Assembly (NCBI RefSeq): GCF_000699445.3
Contig: NC_067195.1
Coordinates: 10,096,287 to 10,160,286 of the forward strand
DNA length: 64,000 bases
Origin: Schistosoma haematobium
Taxonomy: Eukaryota > Platyhelminthes > Trematoda > Strigeidida > Schistosomatidae
Reading direction: 5' to 3'
Shown here piece after piece: positions 33,705-45,967 of the stretch. Each line of letters starts with the position of its first letter. Position 1 is the stretch's first letter. A program made the translations under genes and the position numbers. Under the pieces are notes generated by a model. It was given only the letters and a program-made list of their open reading frames with translations. It ran no database searches and had not been told where the DNA came from.

Positions 33705-33765
33705 AACTATGTGATGTATAAGCGCAATACATTTCGAACAATCTGGTCACACATATACTTGTTAA
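33705..33765 (-). ncRNA. Possible hammerhead relic in second Penelope-like arm
   Basis: The minus strand has GAAA followed by stem III ATGTAT/ATACAT with loop TGCGCTT and then C at the cleavage position. The expected CTGANGA box upstream is not recognisable (TATGTGTGA stands in its place), so this is at best a relic. Confidence 0.3.
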
Positions 33766-34500
33766 GAGCATTTATATATAAAAATAAAAGGTCAACTAGA
33801 CTGAAAATGGGGTAAGAGGAGACAAGGATAATAATAAGAGTTATAATAAGAATAATGTTAACACAATTTGAAACCTAATCACTCTGTATAATAATTCAAT
33901 ATTACCAGGGTAGGTTTAAGGTAAGAACAAACTGTTTTTAAACATACAAAGGGGGTTTGAATTTTCGTATGGCTAAGGCTTCAATAAACCTTAGTATACG
34001 CCCTTTCACACTTTTATACAACACTACAAAAGCTGAATTTAAATCAATCTTATGACCTGTTTCAATTATATGTTTAGCAATAGAGGATGATGGATGTTTA
34101 TCCTCTGCTCTTAGTGTGTCACTTGATTGTATTTGCTTCTGAAGCCATTTGGGTACATGTTCACTCACCCTAATTTTGAGATCACGATTACTCCTCCCTA
34201 TGTATGTGTAACCACACACACATTTAAATTGGTTTTTTGAAGCCTTAGCCATACGAAAATTCAAACCCCCTTTGTGTGTTCAAAAACAGTTTGTTCTTAC
34301 TTTAAACCTACCCTGGTAATATTGAATTATTACCCAGAGTGATTAAGTTCCAAATTGTGTTCACATTATTATTATTACTCTTATCATTATCCATATCTCC
34401 GCTTACCCCATTTTCAGTCTAGTTGACCTTTTATTTTTGTATATAAATGTTCTTAACAAGTATGTGATGTGTGATCAGATTGTTCGAAATGTATTGCGCT
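33721..34500 (-). mobile_element. Palindromic Penelope-like element, second type
   Basis: Two 270-base inverted arms (33721-33990 and 34231-34500) flank a 240-base centre. The outermost ends AGCGCAATAC and GTATTGCGCT are perfect complements, and the inner ends at GGCTTCAATAAACC and GGTTTTTTGAAGCC also pair. The centre encodes a GIY-YIG domain on the minus strand, and the reading frame runs into both arms. No reverse transcriptase is present. Confidence 0.85.
33938..34264 (-). CDS. GIY-YIG endonuclease domain of second Penelope-like element
   Basis: The 108-residue frame contains NQFKCVCGYTYIGRSNRDLK, IRVSEHVPKWLQKQI, HIIETGHKIDL and IEALAIRKFKPPLYV. The nuclease motif (YIGRS...R..EH) and the cysteine motif are present. 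The start Met and first dozen residues come from the inverted arm, so this is not the native N-terminus. Sequence differs clearly from the copy at 10898, so it belongs to another subfamily. Confidence 0.85.
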   Translation of the reverse strand: MNFRMAKASKNQFKCVCGYTYIGRSNRDLKIRVSEHVPKWLQKQIQSSDTLRAEDKHPSSSIAKHIIETGHKIDLNSAFVVLYKSVKGRILRFIEALAIRKFKPPLYV

Positions 34501-34509
34501 AGTAGATAT

Positions 34510-35400
34510 CATTACCATATCCCATGTTTACCAGTGCAAAAGTGTTAGAATTCCATGGCAAATTTAAGCATGTATAGAACATGATTAATTTCATTGACCT
34601 AATTCCGTTCGTGCTAACTTAAATTCTAGACAACAAATATATGTAGGATACGTACATTTCAAATACTCATACATGATCAGGTAAACGAATGGAACAGTAC
34701 GTAAATGTGAAAACTTGCCCATTCCAAATATCCGAATTTGCAGCGAAATTGTAGTAACTCACTGTGCATTGGTAGACTTATCTTTAAAATTTTGACAACA
34801 GCTCATTTTCAGCATTTTTTGTGGACCAAGAATCGTCAAGAATGTTCCACACATTTACTTCGACTATTGAATTTTGTCTTTCATTTTTCGTGTTTAATTT
34901 GTTCGTTGTGACTAATATAAACATTATTTCTATCGCGAGTTTCATTTGGATAGTGGGACAACACTGAACGTTGACTCATGGATGAAGAATAGTCAATATT
35001 AATAGGGATTGGTGAGGAAAAGATTTAGAGATCTCATGGCTCACTTATTCAGGTGTTTTCATTGTAAATCTCTCAACTTTATATCAAATATATTATCTCA
35101 CCAGCCTTAATGTGTTTTTCAAATGTTCTCACAAATAATACTTCCGACTGCCACGATAAGGTGAGCCAATAAAAGGGACGATGTGACGTGGACGTAAGAT
35201 CGCATAGATTAAGAAGCTGTATTGTCACGAGTGAATCACATTATATCAAGGCTATTAGTCCAGTGCCATAGGCAAAATGTCTAACACTGGCCTAAAACAT
35301 GCTACCTCATTATGGCATATGGAACAAAATGTGATCTGTGGATAAGAGGTTTATGTAGCAGTTACCGGAGCCTGATATATTCATCGACGTCAAGATGTTG
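34510..35400. other. Intergenic stretch with no recognised feature
   Basis: AT-rich sequence between the second Penelope-like element and an RTE fragment. No frame or repeat was recognised. Confidence 0.5.
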
Positions 35401-35411
35401 AGAAAGCAACA

Positions 35412-35790
35412 GTGTATGTAATGAATATATGGAGGTCTCAGTTACTTGGTTACTTACGCCTGTCACTCCCAGTGGAGCATGAACCGTCGACCAGTATTCT
35501 CCAACCCACTCTGTCCTGGTCCTTCTTTTCTAGTTCTATCCAATTTTTGTTCGTTCTTCTCATATCTGTCTCCATTTCTAGGTGTAATGTGTTCTTTGAT
35601 CTAACTCTTCTTCTTTGGTCTTGAGGGTTCCAGATGACGGCTTGTGTTGTGACGCAGTTGGGTGCTTTCCTCAATGTGTATCCTGTACGATTCTAGCGCT
35701 TCTTCTTGATTTGCTCCTTCGCTGGAACTTGGTTTGTTCTTTCCCGCAGTAGGTTGTTGCTGATAGTGTCTGGCCAATGAAGGTACATAA
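35412..35790 (-). pseudogene. RTE (SR2-like) LINE 3' fragment
   Basis: The minus strand reads TWNPQDQRRRVRSKNTLHLE, METDMRRTNKNWIELEKK and DRVGWRILVDGSCSTGSDRR, the C-terminal end of the RTE polyprotein. It is the same terminal region as in the fragments at 43770 and 53330. Upstream sequence is missing. Confidence 0.82.
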
Positions 35791-36779
35791 GAACTTAAAT
35801 ATGGAGGAAGTTACAACCCATACAGACGCCTACATACGCCCCTGAAAATAATGGGGTTTGGCCGACAATGATTATTTTGGAGACATTTAGTCACATACGA
35901 AGTCACAAGGTAGTTTATCGGATTAGAAGTACACATTTCCTGGTCAGACACTAATTGGTTGAGTAAGTATTACTAGGTATATTTTATTATGTTAAGCTGG
36001 AAAATCCAGTTACCAGTGAGCTCTATGCCCTGAAGATGGTTGCCAATCTGTTCAAATTTTATGATATAGTCCAGACAATACGTACTTGCTCAGCATAGTT
36101 ACGTTTAACAGAGGAAAGAAGAGGAAGAACGAATGAACCATGATGCGTCCATGCTCTCCAGTTTCCCTGTAACTTTTGAGAGTTTTGATAAATTATTCGA
36201 CGCTTGATAGTCAGTTTACAATGGTAAAATGGTGATGGAGACTACTTGTAATTTTATTGATAATCTGTGTGACTTCACTGACTATATAGTAGTGTTTCAC
36301 TTAAATTAACACAAATTAGACTAGATATTAGCACCTAAATTACCGAAGTCATTAAGATGCGAACTTCCTGTAAAAGTGTGAAAGCCATGTAGGAACTGGT
36401 TGGCGGATAATGCGCAATCATCGCTTGAACACTAAGTGTTTGAATATTTGAGAGCTTTAAAAAGATTTGTAAGTCTTACCGAGTGATAATACTCTAATAA
36501 ATGTGATCAATCGAGCTGACTTAAAGGCAAATCATTCCAATAATTTACTAGCATCTGGCCATTAAAGTGACATTTATCTATTCCAGTCAGGTTGATATTG
36601 ACAAAACAGGTAAAGAAATTGATACATAATGAATATCTTGTCATCCGATCAAGACAAATTTACTCAAGTTAGTGTGTAGTGATTCATGAAAATCTTGTGC
36701 TTTTAAGTCATGTTTGTGTTGAACAGCTGAGTGAAGCGTGAATATAACCGTAGTAAACATGTATGAGATTTTTGTCCAC

Positions 36780-37130
36780 TCGAGAGGAAAGCAGGATTAT
36801 ATACCTTGCTCAAAAGATTTGGTTTAGTATCTGACACTAGACAAACTGTTGATTTTGAATATTGAAAGGTACTATAGAGGTTAGTCGTAACAATTAGCCA
36901 GTCCTAAGGTTCAGTGAACGATATATGAGTGTGTCAAAATATGGTCTAGTTCAATGCCAGTACATTTGTCTTTACTACTATAGTAATAGACTGTTATATC
37001 TTGAATGTTGATTTCTTTGATATGCCGCGCATAACAGAGCACTAGAACACCAAAACCCTTCCAAGTCGCAATAAGAAGACACAAGACTAATGAAAGGAAT
37101 ATTATTCCAAACAGTGTCAATTATAGTAAA
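36780..37130 (-). pseudogene. Possible CR1-like LINE endonuclease fragment
   Basis: A minus-strand frame reads WKGFGVLVLCYARHIKEINI, YYSSKDKCTGIELDHILTHS and then RSLNLRTG with stops. This vaguely resembles the GGVLLY.R...GIEL...YRSPN segment of CR1-type endonucleases. No catalytic motif is visible. Confidence 0.35.
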
Positions 37131-37309
37131 AAATTGTCAGGTATCTATGGTTTTTAGTAAGAACGAAATCATCATTACAGTCCTCCAATCCGCATGCAGG
37201 GGGCTATTAGCATTGTCCAATCGGGAAGCTACATGTAGGAATTCCAGAATATTCTTCCGAAAGGTGATTAGATGGAACATCTTCGGCTCTTTCTGAGCCT
37301 CTTACAGCT

Positions 37310-40300
37310 TCCTCGAGTTCACCCGTGGTCCGTCGTCACTTAGCCTTAATCCCAAAGTCTAAGATTTGTCAGTGTGAATACCTAATCTATAAGATTTTAC
37401 TTGGAAGTCACATCACAGTCTACACTGACTCGTCCTATCGTGACGCTTGTCAATATGACGTCTAGCACTTTTGCGGAACGTATTTGGGCTGAGAAGAGAG
37501 TAATATATTCGATGAAAATACAAGAGGTCATGAAGAGTGACTGCGTCTGCATGACCGAGCAATGCCGTTTCGATTCCTTGTTGTCGCGTTCATCGTCTGG
37601 TAATTATACACTTAGCTTCGGAGGTCGTGTGGTTGAGAACCAACACAACTACGCAGCTCGCACATCAGAATTAACGTGAAGTTGGTCCGATACGACATCG
37701 AACGGCGTTGTTGTGAGCCGGAAGTTACCAAATGTATAATACGAATCCTCTGGGCATCGATAAAAATGAAGGATAAATCAAAAAGAAGGCGGCAGCAACT
37801 GATCAAGAAATATTTGCAGTGGCTTTAAAAACGTTCGGTTCCGTTCTTAACACTCTGAAAACAAAAATCCATTTACTTAGATTTTTGCGGCCAACTCTTA
37901 ACCGATCAACCTAGGTTGTTATAGATCCAGTGAAAACTGTTCAGGGTGGTTAAAATATATTTTAAATTCGAATGGCACAAAGAAAATACAATGCAACACA
38001 TATTCAAGCCAGGCCAACATATATGTCGATGAGAAATATAGCAAGTGGAGAAACTCGGCAGAAAAAAATTTAAAGGTCAGAGCATGACTTATGGTACTGC
38101 AGTTAGGAGCATGATGTGTATGATATATAATTTTCATAAGCAGTTGCTGTAGTTACCTTATTAACATTCGTAGATATGTAGTAATGATAATCAGAACTAA
38201 CAAGTGTCAAATCAATGTTGAATCTAATATGGTTCCCCTGAAAACAACACACTTTCTCATAGCAGTATGTTGTCATTTAGAGCAGTTATATATGTTTTAT
38301 ACTAGGAACGACCTTAGGACTGGTTCATATGTAATATATATAGCTAGTCTAGATTTGAAATTATCTACATGTTAAGAAGTATCAGAAACATGTTAGATCA
38401 TCCAGAATACTTAAACTTACCTAGACTATTTTCGAAAGTAAGATTATCCAATAGATTTGACGTATAAGAAGTCATCCATGACTAGTGATACTGACCCAAA
38501 AGGAACTACATTAAACTGGCAGTACTGCGACCAATTCATGGGTGTGAATGATGAATGACTTTGTCACTCAGTTGATTCGATAAAAATCCAGAGTCCCAAT
38601 AAATACATGGCTCTCACCATACGAATAATCAGAAACGAGCTCAAGATTGTAAAAACTATGTAGTCTGAACTCACTCTAAGTTCCTAAGATATTGTCTGCG
38701 TTTTTTAGAAGTGGAGTTCGAAAAGTATAAATTAGTCGAAAGGAAAGATATTAGGGGATAGTCCATAGTTTATGGCGGAGTGAAATCTTAGGTGGGGAAA
38801 CAAGATAAAGAATTGGATCATGATAACTACTCAACCCTTGCTCGCATTAATTGTCAGACTGTGTGTATTTATGTGGATTAAGAGCCATATTTGCTAGCTG
38901 TTGTTTTAACAAGTCTATTTTACTGAAACATGTAAATGCTACTAAGGCTTGTTAACGAACCATCATAGCTAGACATAAATATGGAAAGTCAGTCGATAGT
39001 ATCAATCGGGCTAGTAAGCTGAGTACTGATCAGTATTATAATATGATAATACACGCTAGCACTAATCGAAGGAATAATAGAAAAATGGGTTAACATAAGC
39101 AAAATTCAGTCGATAACGTCAAAGTGAATGATAAATAAATTAATAGTAGGTATGCCACAGTTTAGGTTGATTGGTTAAAAGTTGACCCCAAACAACTAAG
39201 CATATGTCAAAACAGTTGAGTTCAAGCATTCATTCACTTCCTCATTCTGTATAGACTCTATATTTCCCATAATCTTATTTTGAGTGTAGAGAGGCTTTGT
39301 TTGTCTGAACAGATAATCCCACGCTCCACTGTGACTGAGTGAAGATCAAAATAAAGACCTATTCACTACTATTCTGGTCTCTTCTATCAATAGCATGAGG
39401 GTTGCATACAGGGACGAAAGGTACTATTTAAACTTGGACTAAATTTGACTATTTATCCCCTGAAGGAGTGGCTTACAATGAGTTACAAAACGTCAAAATA
39501 TTTATTTTCCTACTCTTTAGAATACCACGAATATATTAATTTATTTATAACCATCTACCCAATGCTTAATTTATTCGAGATTATCAAGTCAAACCTTAGT
39601 AATGATAACTACTTTGAAGTGAGTGAGTTAAAAATTACCAGCTTAGGATCTGTTAATGCAAGCTGTTACATTTACGACGCTCAAAAACCATATTCGTTCT
39701 AAGCACTTTATAGCATTCCAAATCTCTAACTCCAGTGGCAAAACAGACACAGTGTGAAATCTGCATGATCTATTGTCTTTTTAAAATCAAACATCCAACA
39801 ACTGTTTTAAAGAAATTAGATATTAACAAACAGGGGTATGACTTTCAAGATAATAAAATAAATGTGTGAATGTAATCGTCTAGGTTTTTCTAACCATTCG
39901 TTTAGTTTATGTTTCTGTTTGGTATGAAGTGACATTGCGTCACCTAGTTAATATAGTGTGGAAATCAGAGGTAATTGAATTTTTTATGCTAACACTAAAC
40001 ATTCAGAACTGTTCAATTCCTGGTAGTAGTAGTAGTCAAGTATGAACCAGTATTCAAGTCTGAATGAACTCTGTGGGGAGAATCGAGAATAATGTATTTG
40101 CAACTCAAACTAGCTACGGAATAAATCACAAACACCACATATTGGCACAAGTAATCATTTTTAAGGATGTGAATAGTCAGGACCTACGCGAATGAGTTGT
40201 TGGCCTGACAACTACTGCTAGTAAAGCTCCCAACTTCGGATTAATGGAGAGGACAGGCTTGGATTAAAAATTGTCTGTAGAAGCTAGATAGTAAGAATAA

Positions 40301-40440
40301 AAAGGTGAGCTCACTGAAAGAACTGCTTCGTGAAGTGTTGGATAGGTAAGTATCATACTTGGTTCTCTGCTATTCCTACTGTTTACTAATAAATTACCCA
40401 AACTGTTTAGATTTTTATCATTCCTATATGAAGATGATAT
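37310..40440. other. Intergenic stretch with no recognised gene
   Basis: Contains several short open frames (for example 37401-37679 and 39445-39702), none with a motif, splice context or family resemblance I can name. Confidence 0.45.
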
Positions 40441-40600
40441 ACAAGTTTGGAAGGTAGTTTGCAGTGATAGTGATGGACTGGAGAGATGCAGACGTATCGG
40501 ATGAATGGTCACAAACTCGGTTCTTGATGAAAAACTGGAGCACAATTGCATTTTCGTCGAGTAAACACAACGATACCCATCAGAACACTGTCGATGAGAT

Positions 40601-40957
40601 TGTAGCGTGGCGTCGAGTTGAGATTGACTGTGAACACCGCTACCCAGAAACACGTGCCAAACAAATCAGAAGGCGAGGATCGAACGTAACCAGATTTATT
40701 TCGTTGGCGATCTCGTGGTATTGAACGAATACCGAGATCGTGCCAAGGAATGGTACAAGTGGAAGCAGAAGACAGGAGTACGTGCGAACAGTACCAAAAA
40801 CCGCGGAACAATGATGGAAGGTAATGGAAGCACAAAATGGCTATAATTAGCACAGTTAAACAAAAGCACATTAAAACAAACACTGGTACAGTTGGTTATA
40901 ATAATAATTGTTTTTATTAAACCAGTCGTGTTCTCGTGATAAACGTGAGTCACTACA
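40601..40957 (-). repeat. 3' LTR of the Gypsy element
   Basis: Direct repeat of 42630-42986. The element is on the minus strand, so this is the downstream LTR. A G/C-rich purine stretch (complement of GGAGCCCCCGCT) abuts its inner end and may be the polypurine tract. Confidence 0.92.
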
Positions 40958-41516
40958 GGAGCCCCCGCTAGAAAGGGTTTACACTTTCGATAAAAAGCGG
41001 CTTGAATCGTGGGACTGATCGGCTGACGAGCGATTGTAGGACGGAAAGATTGGCGAACAGGAAAGCGATAGTTGATCGTCGAGTTGCCAACGAAGGTCGT
41101 TTTCGGAGAACGGTACCAGGAGCGATGTGTTGTAGTTATTGCTTGAGTTGGTATGCTACACGAGAGTGGTTTGTATCCAGAATCTGAAGATTGCGTTCGT
41201 AGAGAATGCGGACCAGAAACGCTGCAGACGAAGGACGAAACCACGTTGAGCCAAAAGACCAGAAGCGACCATAACGATCAAGTTCGAGACCAAGCGTATG
41301 CCAAGCATTCGAAACCAATATATCGACTGAGTGCGTTGACAAGAGCATGGGTGGCCAGTCCAGCTTTCGCCAAAGTTGACTGAAGTCGACGGAACCAAAC
41401 GGAGATGGTCGAGGGCGAGGGCTCAGGAAACAAAAAGAAAATCAAAAAAAGAGAAGAGTGTAGCATGCAAGTAGCATAGGAATATTCCTACACCGTATCG
41501 GTTGTCGACTGTGCGA

Positions 41517-42370
41517 CTAGTCGCGGAAGCGTACGGGTAACCGTACTCGGCGACCGGAACGTGAGACGATAGTCTCGTTCGCGTCGCGTGAGCCTGCAAT
41601 CTCATCCGAAGTCAAGGGCGGCGTGGTCTGCTGATCTGGACGTGAGACTGTCGTCTCATCCGTAGACGCTGCAGATGACGCGTGCTGTTGACTGGGACGT
41701 GAGAATGAGGTCTCAGATGTATCTAGCGTGGGACCTGAAGAAGATTTAAGGATCCCGCTAGGTTTAATAGGTCTAGCATTGAATCTCAGGTTACCAGATA
41801 GGGAACTGTCATCGACGTGTGCTGGTTTGAGACGATCAACGCTGACGATCTCGACGCGTCCATATCGATCAACCTTGAAGGTCTTTTCGTGACGAGCGAT
41901 CACGCGAAAAGGGCCTTCGTAAGGTTGTTGCAAAGGTTTGCGTACCGAATCTACTCGTATGAAAACATGTGAACAGGTAGATAACTCTCGAGGGAGAGCG
42001 ACCTGTCGATGTTGTATTCGAGTTGACACCGGAGGCAGCGTTCGAATAAATGCAGACAGTCGTTGGACGTAGTCTGATTTAGCGAAATTAGGTCTGCTCC
42101 GTGGTGTGAAGAATTCTCCGGGCAGACGCAATGTCGTGCCGTATACAAGTTCAAGGGCGGAACATTGGATATCTGCCTTTAAGCTCGTTCTGATCCCTAA
42201 AAGAACGAGCGGTAAGGTTTCGTGCCAGTTGCCGTTTTCGTGTGCTCGTAGAGCATATTAAGTTGGCAGTGAAACCGTTTACTTAACCATTTGGCGCTGG
42301 GTGGTAGACGTTAATGCGTATGCGTATGCATTCCGTACCAAGCAGCCGGGTCAGCGAGGAGAATAGTTAA
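41517..42370 (-). pseudogene. Gypsy integrase C-terminal region
   Basis: The minus strand from about 42370 shows integrase core remnants, a one-base frameshift near 42250, then an open frame with ENGNWHETLPLVLLGIRT, VYGTTLRLPGEF, VFIRVDSVRKPLQQPYEGPF and VDRYGRVEIVSVDRLKPAHV. The tail is serine/threonine-rich with repeated ETTVSRP-like units and ends RSGRRVRLPVRF. The ATG-based frame starts at 42131, but coding similarity continues above it. Not functional alone. Confidence 0.87.
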
Positions 42371-42629
42371 TAGGGGAAATTTTCTCGAATAAAGCGTGGA
42401 ATTCATCGTCACGCGAATAAAAAGTAACAAGGATTCGGTACACGTACATGTGAGTCTATTATATTAATACTATTCTTATCGTTATCCGTCATGTCGTGTA
42501 TATTAAATATTAAAAAAATATGAAAATATACGACAGACGTGGATAGATAAATCACAGACTCACCGAATTGGCTTCTTTGGAAGATTTGACCCGAGGTTGA
42601 GGCGTGTTCCAAACTTTGGGCTCACCAAT

Positions 42630-42986
42630 TGTAGCGTGGCGTCGAGTTGAGATTAACTGTGAACACCGCTACCCAGAAACACGTGCCAGACAAATCAGAA
42701 GGCGAGGATCGAACGTAACCAGATTTATTTCGTTGGCGATCTCGTGGTATTGAACGAATACCGAGATCGTGCCAAGGAATGGTACAAGTGGAAGCAGAAG
42801 ACAGGAGTACGTGCGAACAGTACCAAAAACCGCGGAACAATGATGGAAGGTAATGGAAGCACAAAATGGCTATAATTAGCACAGTTAAACAAAAGCACAT
42901 TAAAACAAACACTGGTACAGTTGGTTATAATAATAATTGTTTTTATTAAACCAGTCGTGTTCTCGTGATAAACGTGAGTCACTACA
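42630..42986 (-). repeat. 5' LTR of the Gypsy element
   Basis: Same length as the other LTR. Seen differences are at 42654 and 42690 relative to 40625 and 40661. On the minus strand the base sequence just inside starts ATTGGTGAGCCC, which contains a TGG start expected for a primer-binding site, but I cannot name the tRNA. Confidence 0.92.
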
Positions 42987-43769
42987 AGATACAATGCCAC
43001 AAGTTCAAAAAAATTATTTCACTTTAATTGTGAGATGTCACTTGAAATCGATCGCAAGCTGCGTCATAGTGGCTGAAAAAATATCTGAAAAGTTATGGTC
43101 GCTTTTTGGAGCTTTAGATGCATTTATGAAGAAATGTTTCGAATATTACATCCTACCTATGTTGGACAATTTCGAATAGTGGATTCATGTATCTTGCTTC
43201 CGTCATATAAAGATAGACGCTCTCAAGAATGATGAGAGAATATATAACAGGCTTTTAAAACCGTCATATTTTTCATATGATGAGCGAATAAGGTGATTAC
43301 TTAATCTGAGCTTAGTTTCGTAGAATGGGAGAGGATCTCATATTGGCATTCCACCCCACCTGAACGTGTTATCAGTTCATCCAGTGAAAGAGCTAAAAAA
43401 TGAACAAATGCATAAAACGGAAAAACCTATTACTTTTTATATGTAAGGCTAAATGGGTAATTATTGGGCAATTGAACTTGTGAAGCCAGCCTTGTGGCGC
43501 GGGGTTACCAAAATTTTCGAGTTCGTCATCATTTTGTAGGAATGCTATATTAGTAGCAAACAGGTAGTTTTTTAAAACATGTGTTCAACAAGGGTAGTCT
43601 ATTTTGGTCTTCTGGGTCATTTACACACGTCAATGAACAAACCTATATATAGGTTTGAAAAAGTTCGCAAAACTAACAATATATATTGTTATTCTATTAA
43701 TTATTTACATCTATTACTCCTTGTAAAGAAACGTAGGTCTCTCACCAGGATCCCTCATCGATCTGTGTC

Positions 43770-45560
43770 TTGTTAAATCTTCCATAGTTGTTTCCAGTCA
43801 CTATTCATTGTTTTGATGTCTACTTCCAGTTCCCGACGTTGGGATGTAGCTTGATGGTTTCTGCAATGTATATCATACTCACCTTCAGCGTTATCCCCTA
43901 GTTTCCTCTCCATCTGGAAGCTGGTCTGTTCTGTCCCATAGTAGATTGTTGCTGACGGTATCTGGCCAACGGACACTGAGTATCATGCTCAGAAAATTGT
44001 TTATAAGTGCCTGTACATTTTTGATGATGGTCGTGGTAGTTCTTCAAGTTCTAGCTCCTCACAGTAGAACTGTCTTGAATTTCGTATTGAAGACTCTGAC
44101 TTTGATATTGGTTGACAATTGCTTCGAGCTCCATATGTTCTTTAATTGTAGGAATGCGGCCCTTGCTTTGCCAATCCTCACCTTTACGTTTGCATCGGGT
44201 CTTCCTTGTTCATCGATGATGATATCTAGGTACGTGAAAGATTCGACGTCTTCCGGAGTTTCTACATCAAGCGTGACTGTGTTGTTCTCCGTGTTATATT
44301 TAAGGATCTTAGTTTATCCCTTGTGTATGCTAAAACATACTGCTTCAGAGGCTCCTGATACACTGTCTTACTTCTCCTGTGTTTGTTGCTGTGTATGGGA
44401 TAAATGAGCTAGTCCATCTGCGAAGCCCGAATCCCCTTGCTGCGTCCAAGCTATCCATTGTATTCGGTGCTTCCCCTAATATGTGGTGGTCTCCATAATC
44501 CAGTCGACCCTTAGAAGAAAGAGAAAGGAAGAGAGTAAGCAGCCTTATCTGACAATAATCTTCATTTTGAATGCATCTATCAGAGTTTGTAGGGGAATAT
44601 AGTGTCACCTACAAACATTTTTTCGAATGCACATGAATTTGCGAATTTCTCCGTTCTCGTTCCTCTTTCTCAGTCCATATCATCCCATCATATCTTCAAA
44701 TCCGGTGTTGTTCATTCCGACTTTAGCGTTTAGGCCTCCCATCAGGATGTTCTTGTTCTTCCCTAGTCACTTCTCTACTGTCGACTGCAGCCTCACCTAA
44801 CTAACCTTTATCGTCTTCATTGCTATCAGTGATGGGTGTATAGCTCTGGATAACATCTATTGTGATCCCTTCCTTCTCTGTTTTGAAGGATGATTTGGTG
44901 ATCCTGGATCCATGAGATTCCCATCCTATAAATGCTTTACGTGCTTCTTTGGACGGCGTTAGAGAAACTTCCTTCATGCGCTAAGCATTTTCTTCATGAC
45001 CATAGCACGATAGCATCTCCTGAATATAATCTTTTCTATCTAGCTTGGGTCCGATGGGTTCCACTTATCCCTATCACTGCCCAGTTGTATCCTCATTTCC
45101 GTAGCCATTTGATTGGTCCTCCTGGTCTCCCATACTGTCCGCGCATTTCATGTCCCTATATTTATTGTTGCTCTGGTTGTTAGAAAACGCATCGACCCCT
45201 TTACTTATAAAGAATCCCAGCTTTCACTGCGACACATACTTCTAAATTAAGATCCCTAAACCCACATGGCAGAGCTTGAATGGTTTAAATTTTTTTTTGG
45301 TTACCTTTTTTAGCAAGGTTGTATTCTACGGGATGGGGTTGCTGACCCCTTTCCCATCGACCTGGGCTTCGGACCAGGAGTAATCCTACAAGGGCTACGA
45401 GTTGAGTTTTTGCGATTCTATACCTTTCCACAATCGACTTTACTCCAACCACCAGCATATTTTTGATTTTCCTCGTTTCACCGTCATTATGTTGAACGGA
45501 GATCGACTTGGATCTCGTGAAAACTGAACAATTTACCTCTAAAATCACTATATACCATGG
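43770..45560 (-). pseudogene. Internally deleted RTE (SR2-like) LINE
   Basis: On the minus strand, 45180-44610 encodes a broken endonuclease: WESHGSRITKSSFKTEKEGI, VIQSYTPITDSNEDDK and further blocks with stops. Bases 44310-43785 encode the far end of the reverse transcriptase region: VETPEDVESFTYLDIIIDEQ, ARAAFLQLKNIWSSKQLSTN, VLLQGAKTWRTTTTII. The catalytic reverse transcriptase centre between them is missing. Bases 45230-45560 probably hold the 5' untranslated region. It ends about 310 bases before the YIPF1/2-like start. Confidence 0.83.
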
Positions 45561-45782
45561 GAAGCTAGGAACATCGGCTTTCTAGGTTCTAAGAGGACTA
45601 ATCAAATAGGTTGATCTTATTTACCAAATAAGGACAAAAAATGACTTCAAGTTTTCTATACTAATGCCGATTGTTTGACTAACCAGTAATAGATCTTGAC
45701 AACATCCTAATACGTTTAATATTTTACAGTACAAGTATGTAGTCAGTCGGTCAGTAGATTACTAAAAACTATTTCTTTTATA

Positions 45783-45784
45783 GA
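45783..45784 (+). promoter_or_regulatory. Candidate 5' splice-leader acceptor
   Basis: A polypyrimidine run ending TTTCTTTTATAG lies about 88 bases before the YIPF1/2-like ATG. Schistosomes trans-splice a leader onto many mRNAs, so this is a plausible leader acceptor. No transcript evidence is available. Confidence 0.3.
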
Positions 45785-45871
45785 TAATAAATTAGCAGTT
45801 ATCATCTGACAGGCTACACAGAAACAATTCCATTTCTACAATCCGTTATTTTGGTCATTTTATACTTTGGC

Positions 45872-45967
45872 ATGTCGATGTCTAACGGAGATTATGTTCG
45901 GATACCACTTTCTGGGAGTTTTGAAGATCAAGTGGACCAAGAACTTCAAGGGACTTTAGAGCATAAT
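45872..45967 (+). CDS. YIPF1: YIPF1/2-like exon 1
   Basis: Encodes [20 protein letters not shown] and an acidic, glutamine-rich stretch ending LEHN, the usual disordered cytosolic N-terminus. It ends in phase 0 at GTAAGA, followed by a 33-base intron. Confidence 0.83.

Larger units (their letters stand above)
40601..42986 (-). mobile_element. Young, internally deleted Gypsy LTR retrotransposon
   Basis: Two 357-base direct LTRs (40601-40957, 42630-42986) start TGTAG and end CTACA and differ at only two positions that I could find. The 4-base sequence AGAT occurs directly outside both ends, fitting a target duplication. The 1672-base interior keeps only the integrase C-terminal region and a 3' untranslated part on the minus strand; gag, protease, reverse transcriptase and RNase H are missing. 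Codon and base use here is clearly more GC-rich than the surroundings. The family looks Boudicca/CsRn1-like by its integrase tail. Confidence 0.93.

Noticed and set aside
36911..37120. Hydrophobic minus-strand frame as a host membrane protein
   Set aside because: No splice context or family match; a faint CR1-like endonuclease resemblance is a better, still weak, explanation.
37401..37679. 92-residue plus-strand frame as a host exon
   Set aside because: No recognisable domain and no convincing splice partners; it is within chance length for this region.
40696..41398. Overlapping minus-strand frames in the LTR and 3' region of the Gypsy element
   Set aside because: One spans the LTR boundary and the others overlap in several frames of GC-richer sequence; no envelope or other protein motif is visible.
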